A stretch of 64,000 nucleotides of DNA from Paenibacillus sp. MSJ-34 (GTDB taxonomy: Bacteria; Bacillota; Bacilli; Paenibacillales; Paenibacillaceae): assembly GCF_018918005.1 (NCBI RefSeq), contig NZ_JAHLPR010000039.1, positions 1 through 64,000 on the forward strand. Reading direction: 5' to 3'. Below the pieces are notes generated by a model. That model saw only the letters and a list, made by a program, of their open reading frames with translations. It was not told where the DNA came from and did no database searches. The translations under genes and the position numbers were made by a program. Below, piece by piece: positions 26,004 through 32,993 of the stretch (positions are counted from its first letter, which is position 1; the number at the start of each line of letters is the position of its first letter).

Positions 26004-26365
26004 ACGGAGCATGGGTGGTTTGGGGACGGAGTCCCAAGGGGATACTTCGCTATTCGAAGGCAATCCCATTCTAACGAAAGCACATATCGCTATTCATTGA
26101 AAATCGGCGATTTTGCCGCCTTTTCCCCTTCATTAGCGTGTTTTAGTTTCGTTACACGAGCATCAAGGTGATTTACAGGCTATTAGCGTGTTTGCGTTTC
26201 GTTAGCGCACACAGCGCGAATCGCCGGCTTTTTCCCTCATTTCCTGTTTGGTTGGGGGAATACATGCATGTTTTGCAGGAACTGGTATTCGACACGGCCA
26301 GTTGCGGCCCAATCGCGCATAACAACTTCCATAAACTCGAATCCGCATCCTTTTACGATGCAACG
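26004..26365. repeat. Intergenic stretch with 50-bp spaced direct repeats
   Basis: No gene seen between ylbJ and coaD. ATTAGCGTGTTT-nn-GTTTCGTTA occurs at 26132-26154 and 26182-26204 (period 50), and an inverted related piece (CTAACGAAAGCAC) at 26071-26083, with further ATCGCTATTC / TTCGCTATTC words at 26049-26094. This is a small decayed repeat family built from TTCGTTAG and TAGCG words. Both flanking genes converge here; no clear terminator with a U-run is seen, though TTGGG...CCCAA occurs at 26017-26034. Confidence 0.6.
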
Positions 26366-26878
26366 CTAGTGCTCCTTGCCGGCGTACTTCCCGCGCAGCG
26401 CCCGCTCCACCACCGGAGGAACCAGATCGTTGACGGGGCCGCCAAATTGCGCGACTTCCTTCACGATGCTCGAGCTTAAGTAAGAATATTTCGGGTTGGT
26501 CATCATAAATATCGTTTCGATATCTCCATCTAATTTATGATTGGTCGACGCCATCTGAAGCTCATATTCAAAATCGGTTACCGAGCGGATTCCCCGCACA
26601 ATGACATGCGCTTGTTTTGTTCGCATATAGTTCACCAGCAAATCGCGGAAGCTGTCCACTTCAACGTTAGGCAAATGCGCCGTAACCTCCATCAGCAGAT
26701 GTTTCCGCTCCTCCACCGTAAAAAGCGGGTTTTTGCTCGTATTGTTAAGTATAGCGACGATCAGTTTATCGAAATGCTTCGCCGCGCGTTGAATAATATC
26801 CATATGTCCTTGGGTTACCGGATCGAAGCTGCCCGGGTAGACGGCTACTCTCGGCGTCCGTTTTGTTTGTTCGGTCAT
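26366..26878 (-). CDS. coaD: Phosphopantetheine adenylyltransferase
   Basis: Fourth step of CoA synthesis: ATP plus 4'-phosphopantetheine to dephospho-CoA. Nucleotidyltransferase motif [10 protein letters not shown] (16-25, TxGH form), [12 protein letters not shown], and the family signature [11 protein letters not shown]. 170 residues, hexameric family. GGGGGAG precedes ATG 26878. It lies downstream of rsmD as in Bacillus (ylbH-ylbI), but separated by the 63-bp repeat array. Confidence 0.96.
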   Translation of the reverse strand: MTEQTKRTPRVAVYPGSFDPVTQGHMDIIQRAAKHFDKLIVAILNNTSKNPLFTVEERKHLLMEVTAHLPNVEVDSFRDLLVNYMRTKQAHVIVRGIRSVTDFEYELQMASTNHKLDGDIETIFMMTNPKYSYLSSSIVKEVAQFGGPVNDLVPPVVERALRGKYAGKEH

Positions 26879-26894
26879 GTTGGCTCCCCCTTAG

Positions 26895-27207
26895 AGTTTT
26901 GTGAGCGTTACTTCTTTGATTTGCTGCGAACAAAACTTGCTTCGGAAGCATACGCTTTGTTTTGTGAGCGTTACTTCTTTGATTTGCTGCGAACAAAACT
27001 TGCTTCGGAAGCATACGCTTTGTTTTGTGAGCGTTACTTCTTTGATTTGCTGCGAACAAAACTTGCTTCGGAAGCATACGCTTTGTTTTGTGAGCGTTAC
27101 TTCTTTGATTTGCTGCGAACAAAACTTGCTTCGGAAGCATACGCTTTGTTTTGTGAGCGTTGATTCTTTGGTTTGCTGCGAACAAAACTCGCTTCGGAAG
27201 CAAGCGC
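26895..27207. repeat. Tandem array of a 63-bp unit (five copies)
   Basis: Copies begin GTGAGCGTTACTTC at 26901, 26964, 27027, 27090 and 27153; the first four are near-identical and the fifth (next to rsmD) is diverged. Each unit contains GCTTC-G-GAAGC and, on the minus strand, AAGTTTTGTTCG after it. The array fills the gap between the rsmD stop and the coaD ribosome-binding site. Because 63 is a multiple of three, long open frames run through it on both strands; I regard these as a by-product. Confidence 0.95.
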
Positions 27208-27771
27208 CTAGTCTTGGGAAGCGAGATAGCAATATACGGCCACCTTCGTGTCCCCGTAAGTTGAAAGCTTGACGCAACGGAACGCGTCGAACGTCTCGGG
27301 ATAATGATGCTCCGCATCGAATTCGACAAGAACGGTCGCTCCTTCGCGAACCAATTTTTTTTGCGCCATCGATATCATTAATTCGTCCATATCCTTCATA
27401 CGGTAAGGAGGATCGAGGAAAATAAGATCGAATGCGGCATTGCGCTTCTCGAGCGCCTTAAGCGCCCGTACGGCGTCATTGCGGTATACTTCCGCCTGCT
27501 CGGCCAAATTCGCGGCGCGCAAGTTGTGCCGGATCGCCTCGACGCTTTTCGGATCTTTATCAATAAAGACGGCGCGCTCCATCCCCCGGCTTAAAGCTTC
27601 GATCCCGAGTCCTCCCGTCCCCGCGAATAAATCGAGCGCGGCCCCTCCTTCAAAATAAGGACCGATCATGCTAAATATCGCTTCCTTCACTTTATCCGTC
27701 GTCGGCCTCGTGCCCATGCCGGGCACCGCTTTTAACGGACGGCCTTTCGCCTTGCCTGAAATTACTCTCAA
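27208..27771 (-). CDS. rsmD: 16S rRNA (guanine966-N2)-methyltransferase RsmD
   Basis: Methylates G966 of 16S rRNA. SAM site DLFAGTGGLGIEALSRG and catalytic FLDPPYR are present. The family starts (M)RVISG; I use TTG 27771, with GGGGGAAC upstream, giving 187 residues; ATG 27795 would add eight residues across that site. Promoter candidate at 27822-27850. Followed by the 63-bp array and coaD. Confidence 0.94.
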   Translation of the reverse strand: MRVISGKAKGRPLKAVPGMGTRPTTDKVKEAIFSMIGPYFEGGAALDLFAGTGGLGIEALSRGMERAVFIDKDPKSVEAIRHNLRAANLAEQAEVYRNDAVRALKALEKRNAAFDLIFLDPPYRMKDMDELMISMAQKKLVREGATVLVEFDAEHHYPETFDAFRCVKLSTYGDTKVAVYCYLASQD

Positions 27772-27821
27772 TGAAGTTCCCCCGCTTTGCTGCATTTCCC
27801 AACATTATGATCGCTTATGTT

Positions 27822-27850
27822 ATCGTACCACTTGAGCCGTCCGATGCCAA
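27822..27850 (-). promoter_or_regulatory. Possible promoter of rsmD
   Basis: Minus strand TTGGCA (27850-27845), 17-base spacer, TACGAT (27827-27822), about 50 bases before the rsmD start. Confidence 0.5.
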
Positions 27851-27899
27851 GACTGGCGCAATCGGCCGGCAAGCTGATCTTTTCCTTTTCATGTCGTTA

Positions 27900-27928
27900 T
27901 TATTACAATATTTCCCCGAATGTATAAT
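27900..27928 (+). promoter_or_regulatory. Weak plus-strand promoter before a structured region
   Basis: TTATTA (27900-27905), 17-base spacer, TATAAT (27923-27928). The -35 is poor. It points into the hairpin-rich stretch that ends in terminators on the plus strand. Confidence 0.3.
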
Positions 27929-27934
27929 TCCGAC

Positions 27935-28114
27935 AAGATGGGCAATACTTAAATTATCGACATCATCGAATGTCGTAGACAACCGCGGAGAAGACTTACG
28001 TTTCCCCATAAGTTCTTCGTCCGGTTTCTCCTCTCCCATGATGGGCGCTCCGAAAGGGGCGCCCGAATTATTTTACGGCCGTAAGCTCAAAGTCCCGCCG
28101 CCGGGGCTTTTTTT
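27935..28114 (+). ncRNA. Candidate structured RNA between rsmD and the WGxxGxxG gene
   Basis: No credible gene lies in 27772-28182. On the plus strand there is a long imperfect hairpin 27981-28026 (AACCG/GGA/GAAG/ACTTA pairing with TAAGT/CTTC/TCC/GGTT), a 9-bp stem GGGCGCTCC-GAAA-GGGGCGCCC with a GNRA loop at 28043-28064 followed by AATTATTTT, and a full terminator at 28091-28114. Plus-strand terminators without a plus-strand gene suggest a small RNA. A 74-codon minus-strand frame (28039-27815) lacks a ribosome-binding site and overlaps the rsmD promoter. Identity unknown. Confidence 0.35.
28091..28114 (+). terminator. Plus-strand terminator
   Basis: AGTCCCG-CCGC-CGGGGCT (7 bp, one G-U) followed by TTTTTTT. 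No plus-strand gene precedes it. Confidence 0.7.
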
Positions 28115-28121
28115 GCGGCAC

Positions 28122-28169
28122 AAAAAAGATCGCTCCCCCAAGCCTCTTAAGGCCGGTGAAGCGATCTTT
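28122..28169 (-). terminator. Terminator after the WGxxGxxG gene
   Basis: Minus strand AAAGATCGCT and AGCGATCTTT (10 bp) with an inner GCC...GGC stem in the loop, followed by TTTTTTG, 14 bases after the gene. Confidence 0.8.
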
Positions 28170-28182
28170 CTTGCTTATGAGT

Positions 28183-28560
28183 TTACGATTGTGGATTTCT
28201 GTTTCTGCCCATCATGCCGGCCAAACCGATCAAACCGAGCAGCCCCAGCCATCCCCAGTTGCCGCCGTTCGTTCCCGTATTATAGGCGCGGTAATTGGTC
28301 GTTCCTGTCGTTACGCCGTTGTAATTAGTCATTCTTTGCCCTACGTTGTTGCCCGTTCTCGTCACTCCAGCGTTATCGAAGCCGGAATCGTAAGTACGGT
28401 AACCGCCTACTCCGTTTGTGGTCGTGCCGTAATTGGTCGTAGTGGTGCCGACGCCTGTCGTCGTCGTACCCGTCGTTGCAACGGTTTGTGCGCTAGCCGA
28501 AAAAGCAACGCTAACCGTCAGCAACATAGCGGCCGCGAAACAAAACAATGCTTTTTTCAT
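28183..28560 (-). CDS. Exported WGxxGxxG-type small protein
   Basis: 125 residues: signal peptide (1-24, MKK, hydrophobic core, cleavage near SASAQT), a Thr/Gly/Asn-rich low-complexity middle (TTTTGVGTTTTNYGTTTNGVGG and similar), and a C-terminal WGWLGLLGLIGLAGMMG segment followed by RNRN. That ending is the WGxxGxxG family hallmark, a short membrane-spanning or sorting segment with a positive stop. Found in spore-forming Firmicutes; function unknown. AGGAGG lies in front of ATG 28560. Single gene with its own terminator. Confidence 0.85.
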   Translation of the reverse strand: MKKALFCFAAAMLLTVSVAFSASAQTVATTGTTTTGVGTTTTNYGTTTNGVGGYRTYDSGFDNAGVTRTGNNVGQRMTNYNGVTTGTTNYRAYNTGTNGGNWGWLGLLGLIGLAGMMGRNRNPQS

Positions 28561-28681
28561 GATATATATCCTCCTTGGTATGTTTAGGTGGTATTTGTAA
28601 GTTAGGATTTGTACAAATACATTATTTATTCACCATGATTCATGTATTTATTTCCCATACCAGGCGAATACTCATAAATCG

Positions 28682-29575
28682 TTACTGCGATTGCTTGAGG
28701 GGTTTCGTGTATTTCCTTTCATGCTCCGGTTCGATATGAATAAATACTTTAGGCCGATGGAGCACCTCTTGAATATCCTTCTCGATGCGGTCGCATAGAT
28801 GATGCGCCGTTTCAACATTAATATCGGACGGAACGACCAAGTGGAAATCGATATATTCTTCGGGCCCGGACCTTCTCGTTCTCAGATCGTGATACTCGAT
28901 AAACTCGTTGCTGTAAGAATCGATAATATGCCGGATGCGGCCCTCCTCTTCTTTGGACAATCGGGTGTCCAATAAAGGCAGGAACGACTCCTTTCCGAGC
29001 GATACGGCTTCCTTCATAATATACAGCGCTATCGCGATACCGATCAGGGGATCGAGAATATGCCAGCCGGTCAAACTGACCAGCAGCAAGCTCACAGCGA
29101 CCCCTAACGACGAATAAACATCGGTCAACAGATGCAACGCGTTGGAACGCATCGCAACGGACTGAATTTTTTCGCCCGTTTTTTTCACGTATCGTCCGAC
29201 TACGAAATTCACAGCCGCTCCGATCAGCATAACGGACACGCCCAACATCGGCAGCCGGATCGGTTCGGGGTGAAGGAGCTTGTGAACGGATTCGTATATA
29301 ATCCATATTCCCGCAACAAAAATAAGCAATGTTTCAATCGTGCCTGAAATGTTCTCGAATTTGCCGTGACCGTACGGATGCTCCTTATCGGGCGGCCGGG
29401 AAGAAATTCGAACCGAGAAAAATGCGATCACGGACGCCATCAAATCGAGCGAGGAGTGAATCGCTTCGGAAACGACGGCGACCGATCCGGTAATGATTCC
29501 CACAATAAGTTTCAGCAAAACGACAAACGTATTGCTCACAATAGATAAACCGGCTACTTTCGTTGGCTGCAACAT
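28682..29575 (-). CDS. Cation diffusion facilitator family transporter
   Basis: Proton-coupled exporter of divalent metals. Six transmembrane segments (about 8-205) and a C-terminal cytoplasmic domain (about 210-285). The intramembrane metal site has His40/Asp44 (EAIHSSLD) and His148/Asp152 (HLLTDVYSS); His at both positions is more usual in zinc than in manganese carriers (inference). 297 residues from ATG 29575, with AAAAGGA upstream. Upstream ATG 29608 would add 11. Single gene. Confidence 0.93.
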   Translation of the reverse strand: MLQPTKVAGLSIVSNTFVVLLKLIVGIITGSVAVVSEAIHSSLDLMASVIAFFSVRISSRPPDKEHPYGHGKFENISGTIETLLIFVAGIWIIYESVHKLLHPEPIRLPMLGVSVMLIGAAVNFVVGRYVKKTGEKIQSVAMRSNALHLLTDVYSSLGVAVSLLLVSLTGWHILDPLIGIAIALYIMKEAVSLGKESFLPLLDTRLSKEEEGRIRHIIDSYSNEFIEYHDLRTRRSGPEEYIDFHLVVPSDINVETAHHLCDRIEKDIQEVLHRPKVFIHIEPEHERKYTKPLKQSQ

Positions 29576-29740
29576 AATCAATCCTTTTCCATCAAACTCT
29601 ATCATCATGCTTGAATTCTATATTATCCGATGAAGTTTGTGTGGGTCTAGAGAAACATTGTTGCCTCAAAACTTATTTATTATAAGCAGCCAACTTTGTT
29701 TGGCATAAGGAAAACATTTTTCATCGCACAAAAACGCTAC

Positions 29741-29770
29741 GTGATCAAAAGATGACTTTTTGAACAACCT
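29741..29770. repeat. Solo terminal end of the MITE-like repeat
   Basis: A 30-bp match to the right end of the element at 31530-31700 (GTGATCAAAAG...TTTTTGAACAACCT, about 27 of 30 identical), three bases beyond the yhaM stop. No partner end is seen nearby. Confidence 0.6.
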
Positions 29771-29772
29771 AT

Positions 29773-30747
29773 TCAAACAGGCGCATTTTGCTTTATTTTT
29801 GCACGATAAATCTGCTTATTCTCAATAATTCGCAGCGGTGCGGTCCATTGTTCCGTGTCCGGCAAAGTATCCACCGCATCTTCCACCGCCTGCAACTTCG
29901 CGTCCAACTGATCGATGTAATGCAGCGCTACCGCTTCGGGAATCTGCGGCTGCACCGGACTCCCCCATTCCCCCAAATTGTGATGCGATAAAATGAGATG
30001 CTGCAAGAGAACGACCGTTTCGGAATTCGTATCGATGCCGCTTGCAATTGCCGCTTCCACAGTCCAATTGGCGGCCAATGAAATATGCCCGAGCAATTTG
30101 CCCGTGAAGCTGTAATCCTTCACGATCCCAAGTTCGGCGTCCATCTCTTCCGTTTTCGCGATATCGTGAATGAGGATGCCCGCCAGCAGCAAATCCCGGT
30201 TAAGAAACGGGCGTTGCTTCGCTACGAATTCCCCTAACTCAAGCATTCTGACAATATGGTACGCGAGTCCCGCATAAAAAGCGTGATGCATCCCTTTTCC
30301 GGCCGGATAATGCATCAGCTTATCTTCGACTTTGGCGATAACGTACTGGACAATCGTTCTCATGTCTTCATCCGTAAGGCTTGCCGCGGTTCTTTTCATA
30401 ACGCCCACCAAATCGACAGGCGGGACCGGGGCCGACCGGATAAATTCCGTCAGCGAATAGCCGTCTTCATCGGTGGCCGGCCTCATCCGGACGACTTTGA
30501 ATTGCAGCTTTTCCCTGTATGTATGAACAATACCTTTTACCTTCACCAACATCGGCGCGAAATAGGTCTCCTTGTCGGCCGGCGCCGCATCCCAGAATTT
30601 AGCGGAAATTTCCCCGCTTCGATCGGCCAGGATCAGATCGAAATAATCCTTCGGCGGCGTGCCGTTCGTCTGCTTGACCGCAGCGCTTTTCAGCAAATAA
30701 AATCCCGTTATTTCGTCCCCGTCGGCAAACGTTTTAATTAAACTCAT
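29773..30747 (-). CDS. yhaM: 3'-5' exoribonuclease YhaM
   Basis: Single-strand 3'-5' exonuclease of the OB plus HD type, acting in RNA turnover with PNPase and RNase R (Firmicute family). OB-fold domain 1-100 (KDYFDLILADRSGEISAKFWDA), HD domain with HHAFYAGLAYHIVRM and LAGILIHDIAKTEEM. 324 residues from ATG 30747 (GAGAGGAATACA upstream), typical; in-frame start at 30804 would add 19. Its stop is three bases from a repeat end. Confidence 0.95.
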   Translation of the reverse strand: MSLIKTFADGDEITGFYLLKSAAVKQTNGTPPKDYFDLILADRSGEISAKFWDAAPADKETYFAPMLVKVKGIVHTYREKLQFKVVRMRPATDEDGYSLTEFIRSAPVPPVDLVGVMKRTAASLTDEDMRTIVQYVIAKVEDKLMHYPAGKGMHHAFYAGLAYHIVRMLELGEFVAKQRPFLNRDLLLAGILIHDIAKTEEMDAELGIVKDYSFTGKLLGHISLAANWTVEAAIASGIDTNSETVVLLQHLILSHHNLGEWGSPVQPQIPEAVALHYIDQLDAKLQAVEDAVDTLPDTEQWTAPLRIIENKQIYRAKIKQNAPV

Positions 30748-30816
30748 TGTATTCCTCTCCCATTTCAAAAAATTAAATCGACCGGCATCCATGCTCCTAT
30801 CCATTATATCATGCGA

Positions 30817-30846
30817 TTGACAGCCTTTATTGCAACAATTTATGAT
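30817..30846 (+). promoter_or_regulatory. Promoter of the 53-aa membrane protein gene
   Basis: TTGACA (30817-30822), 18-base spacer, TATGAT (30841-30846), about 95 bases before the start codon. Confidence 0.6.
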
Positions 30847-30941
30847 CGATGCCCTGTCCTTTTTATCGTTGAAGAATACAATACTTTAAGGAATTATATT
30901 AAAAGGGCGCTCTATCAACGCCCGCAAAAGGAGGGAAACGT

Positions 30942-31103
30942 ATGGTATTCCATCTTTTGTTCCAGCTTGCTCTCATCGTTATCGTCATTCGTTCGGTCTA
31001 TGTCGCCTATCAAACGATTACGAGGAAATCATGGTTTGAGATGCTGTTCCACATTTCCATCGCTATTGCGGCATTAAATTTTATCGATATTTTAAAACTT
31101 TAG
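30942..31103 (+). CDS. Small membrane protein (53 aa)
   Basis: 53 residues with two hydrophobic segments (about 3-22 and 33-51) joined by a short basic loop (YQTITRKSW). AAAGGAGGGAAACG precedes ATG 30942, a very good ribosome-binding site, and a sigma-A type promoter lies upstream. It has no recognised family; similar short two-helix proteins are common in Paenibacillaceae. Followed by a stable hairpin at 31137-31166. Confidence 0.75.
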   Translation: MVFHLLFQLALIVIVIRSVYVAYQTITRKSWFEMLFHISIAIAALNFIDILKL

Positions 31104-31136
31104 CGCAGACGTGGCTCCTAAGTAAGCAAAGACAGC

Positions 31137-31166
31137 GAAGAGCCCAAGGATTCTCTTGGGCTCTTC
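31137..31166. terminator. Stable 12-bp hairpin
   Basis: GAAGAGCCCAAG and CTTGGGCTCTTC (perfect 12 bp) with a 6-base loop. No U-run on either side, so termination is uncertain; it lies between two small convergent genes. Confidence 0.5.
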
Positions 31167-31239
31167 ATGACGCTAACCGGCTCGGTTAATCGCCGAAAGG
31201 AATATATATTGGAAAGGGGACGGTCTGAAAACACCGGAT

Positions 31240-31401
31240 TTATTCCGTTTTCTTACCAGCTTGCGATAAGGTTGTCTCGGAAGCCGGCGGTTCGCCGCAA
31301 GCGTCCGAATGTTCATTCGTCCGGGCTTTGGCGGAATGATGGATCGCTGCGAGCAACACGGCGCACGACAAGAGTGATACGGTTATTTTATCCGGTTTCA
31401 T
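31240..31401 (-). CDS. Small exported protein (53 aa)
   Basis: From ATG 31401, preceded by GGGGAAGGATAG, to TAA 31240. Residues 1-26 look like a signal peptide (KPDK, hydrophobic core with one Cys, then HHSAKA), leaving a hydrophilic mature part of about 27 residues with one Cys. No family recognised. Supported by the ribosome-binding site and the signal peptide only. Confidence 0.55.
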   Translation of the reverse strand: MKPDKITVSLLSCAVLLAAIHHSAKARTNEHSDACGEPPASETTLSQAGKKTE

Positions 31402-31529
31402 AACTATCCTTCCCCTAGATTACTCTTTTTCACGATTACATAGTTACAGTATACCGGCGCAACATTAAAACAAAATTACGCCTATATTAAAATTAGATTA
31501 AATTATGTTATTGCCATTCTTATAGTGCG

Positions 31530-31700
31530 TGTTCTAAAAGTCGACTTTTCAGCACCGAGAAGGTTGCGAGAACCCGAAGAAGGAGGAGCGGAGTGTAGGC
31601 AAAACCTACATGAGCACCGGACTTCGAGGGTGAACGCAAGATTCGATGTCGATTCCGCTCCCAATATACTCTTCGTGATCAAAAGTGGACTTTTTGAACA
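31530..31700. repeat. MITE-like element with 26-bp terminal inverted repeats
   Basis: Left end TGTTCTAAAAGTC...CAC (31530-31555) matches the reverse complement of the right end (31675-31700) at about 22 of 26 positions. The 171-bp body has internal palindromes (TGTAGG...CCTACA at about 31594-31610) and no coding frame that looks real. Solo right ends occur at 29741-29770 and 54236-54265. It lies just after the lipoprotein gene. A non-autonomous transposon derivative is the simplest reading. Confidence 0.7.
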
Positions 31701-31708
31701 ACCTCTTA

Positions 31709-32047
31709 TCATTGCCCATCCGCCGGCATATCGTCGGACGATTCCGCAGGAGCATCCGTTGCCGCATCCTCGTCATTCGCCGGCGCATCTCCGCTATCCG
31801 CCGCCGGGTCCTCCACATTGGAATCCGTTGGAGCCTCTCCCATGTCACCTGTATCGGTCATGCCCCCCGTATCCTCCGTGCCGCCTTCCGGAACGTCAGT
31901 CATGCCGTCCGTTGTCGTATCGCCTTGTTCCACGCCCGAATTCGTATCGTCTACGGACCCGGGATCCGCACTGCCCGAACATCCTGCCGCCACCAACATC
32001 ACTGCAAGCGCCAAAAGAACCAATACATTTTTTTTATTCCATTTCAT
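31709..32047 (-). CDS. Putative lipoprotein, acidic low complexity
   Basis: 112 residues with a lipoprotein signal (MKWNKK, hydrophobic core, lipobox LVAAGC with Cys23). The mature part is almost only Asp, Glu, Thr, Gly, Ser, Ala and Pro, with no hydrophobic core, so it is probably an extended acidic tether or cation-binding chain on the outer face of the membrane. GGAGGGATAG precedes ATG 32047. No homologue recognised. Confidence 0.8.
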   Translation of the reverse strand: MKWNKKNVLVLLALAVMLVAAGCSGSADPGSVDDTNSGVEQGDTTTDGMTDVPEGGTEDTGGMTDTGDMGEAPTDSNVEDPAADSGDAPANDEDAATDAPAESSDDMPADGQ

Positions 32048-32265
32048 TTCCTATCCCTCCATATATAGACGTTTTCATTTTAGGTATCTCTTTGAACAAA
32101 GCTTCGAGTTCTCTTATGGGATCACATGTTAATCCCTCCTTTTTTTGTGTTAGTTTGTACTGTACAGACCGAGTCTGAAAGCAGCATTAAATGAACATTA
32201 AAGTTTAATTAAATTAAAAGGTAAATATTTACATTAGGACTGACTCTGTCTTGCAGGCAAATGAA

Positions 32266-32297
32266 CAAAAAAAAACATGCCCGCTTAGCGGACATGT
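32266..32297 (-). terminator. Terminator after the thioesterase gene
   Basis: Minus strand ACATGTCCGC-TAA-GCGGGCATGT (10 bp, one G-U) followed by nine T. Located 33 bases after the stop. Confidence 0.85.
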
Positions 32298-32329
32298 TCG
32301 TACTCCATTCTTTGTTCTGACGTCCCTTG

Positions 32330-32842
32330 TTATTCCCATGGATATTTCGTGAGCAGATAGTCGGCGAATTTTTTGCTTTCTTCTCTTCTGATTTTCCGCA
32401 TTTCCGCCCGTTGCGGCGCGGTTTCGTGCATTTTATGCTCCTCTTCCGTTTCGGGAATGACCTTCGGCACCGGCACGGCTTTGTTATGCTCGTCGAGCCC
32501 CACGAACGTCAAAAAAGAGGTGGCCGCTATTTTCCGCTCTCCGGTTCGTAAATCTTCCGTAATGACTTTCACGAACACTTCCATCGAAGTTCTTCCCGTC
32601 CAGGTGACGAACGATTCCAAAGAAACGGAATCGGTGGGACGAATCGGATAGAGAAAATCGACCGAATCGGTAGAAGCCGTTACCGCAGTGACACGACACA
32701 GTTTGGAAGCGGATATGGAAGCGATGTCGTCGATATAGGACATTAATTTGCCCCCGAACATCGTTTCATGATTGTTGACGTCCAAGGGAAACACTCTTGA
32801 TGTCTTAAAACATCTCGTCTCTTTGATATAAACGCCGTCCAT
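32330..32842 (-). CDS. Acyl-CoA thioesterase (hot-dog fold)
   Basis: Hydrolyses acyl-CoA; resembles the YkhA/YciA-BACH type. Hot-dog signature at the N-terminus: FPLDVNNHETMFGGKLMSYIDDIASISASKL (Asn, His, GG and Asp positions conserved), then SLESFVTWTGRTSMEVFVKV. 170 residues, with a charged C-terminal tail. The spacing from GAGGCG to ATG 32842 is about 12 bases, long. Single gene, well terminated. Confidence 0.88.
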   Translation of the reverse strand: MDGVYIKETRCFKTSRVFPLDVNNHETMFGGKLMSYIDDIASISASKLCRVTAVTASTDSVDFLYPIRPTDSVSLESFVTWTGRTSMEVFVKVITEDLRTGERKIAATSFLTFVGLDEHNKAVPVPKVIPETEEEHKMHETAPQRAEMRKIRREESKKFADYLLTKYPWE

Positions 32843-32949
32843 GCTTGCTTGTTACGCCTCTTTCGTCGCGGTTTCTTTTCTTCAAACGGGAGACTCATCA
32901 AACCATTTCGTTTTTGATATTTGTTCCTAGTTTGCCATCATATCTCCAT

Positions 32950-32976
32950 AAAAATACGGCACCTCTCAGGGTGCCG
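32950..32976 (-). terminator. Terminator after the two-P-loop ATPase gene
   Basis: Minus strand CGGCACC-CTGAGA-GGTGCCG followed by TATTTTTATG, about 18 bases after the stop. Confidence 0.7.
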
Positions 32977-32993
32977 CAAGAGATGCTTACAGC

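Noticed and set aside
26895-27207. CRISPR-like array
   Set aside because: The whole 63-bp unit repeats with no unique spacers and no cas genes are in the window.
26891-27277. Long open frames on both strands through the 63-bp array
   Set aside because: The period is a multiple of three and the unit lacks stops in several frames, so open frames arise automatically. None has a promoter or ribosome-binding site of its own, and rsmD and coaD are complete without them.
27815-28039. A 74-codon minus-strand ORF upstream of rsmD
   Set aside because: No ribosome-binding site, overlaps the rsmD promoter, and its sequence is explained by hairpin structure; I see no protein pattern.
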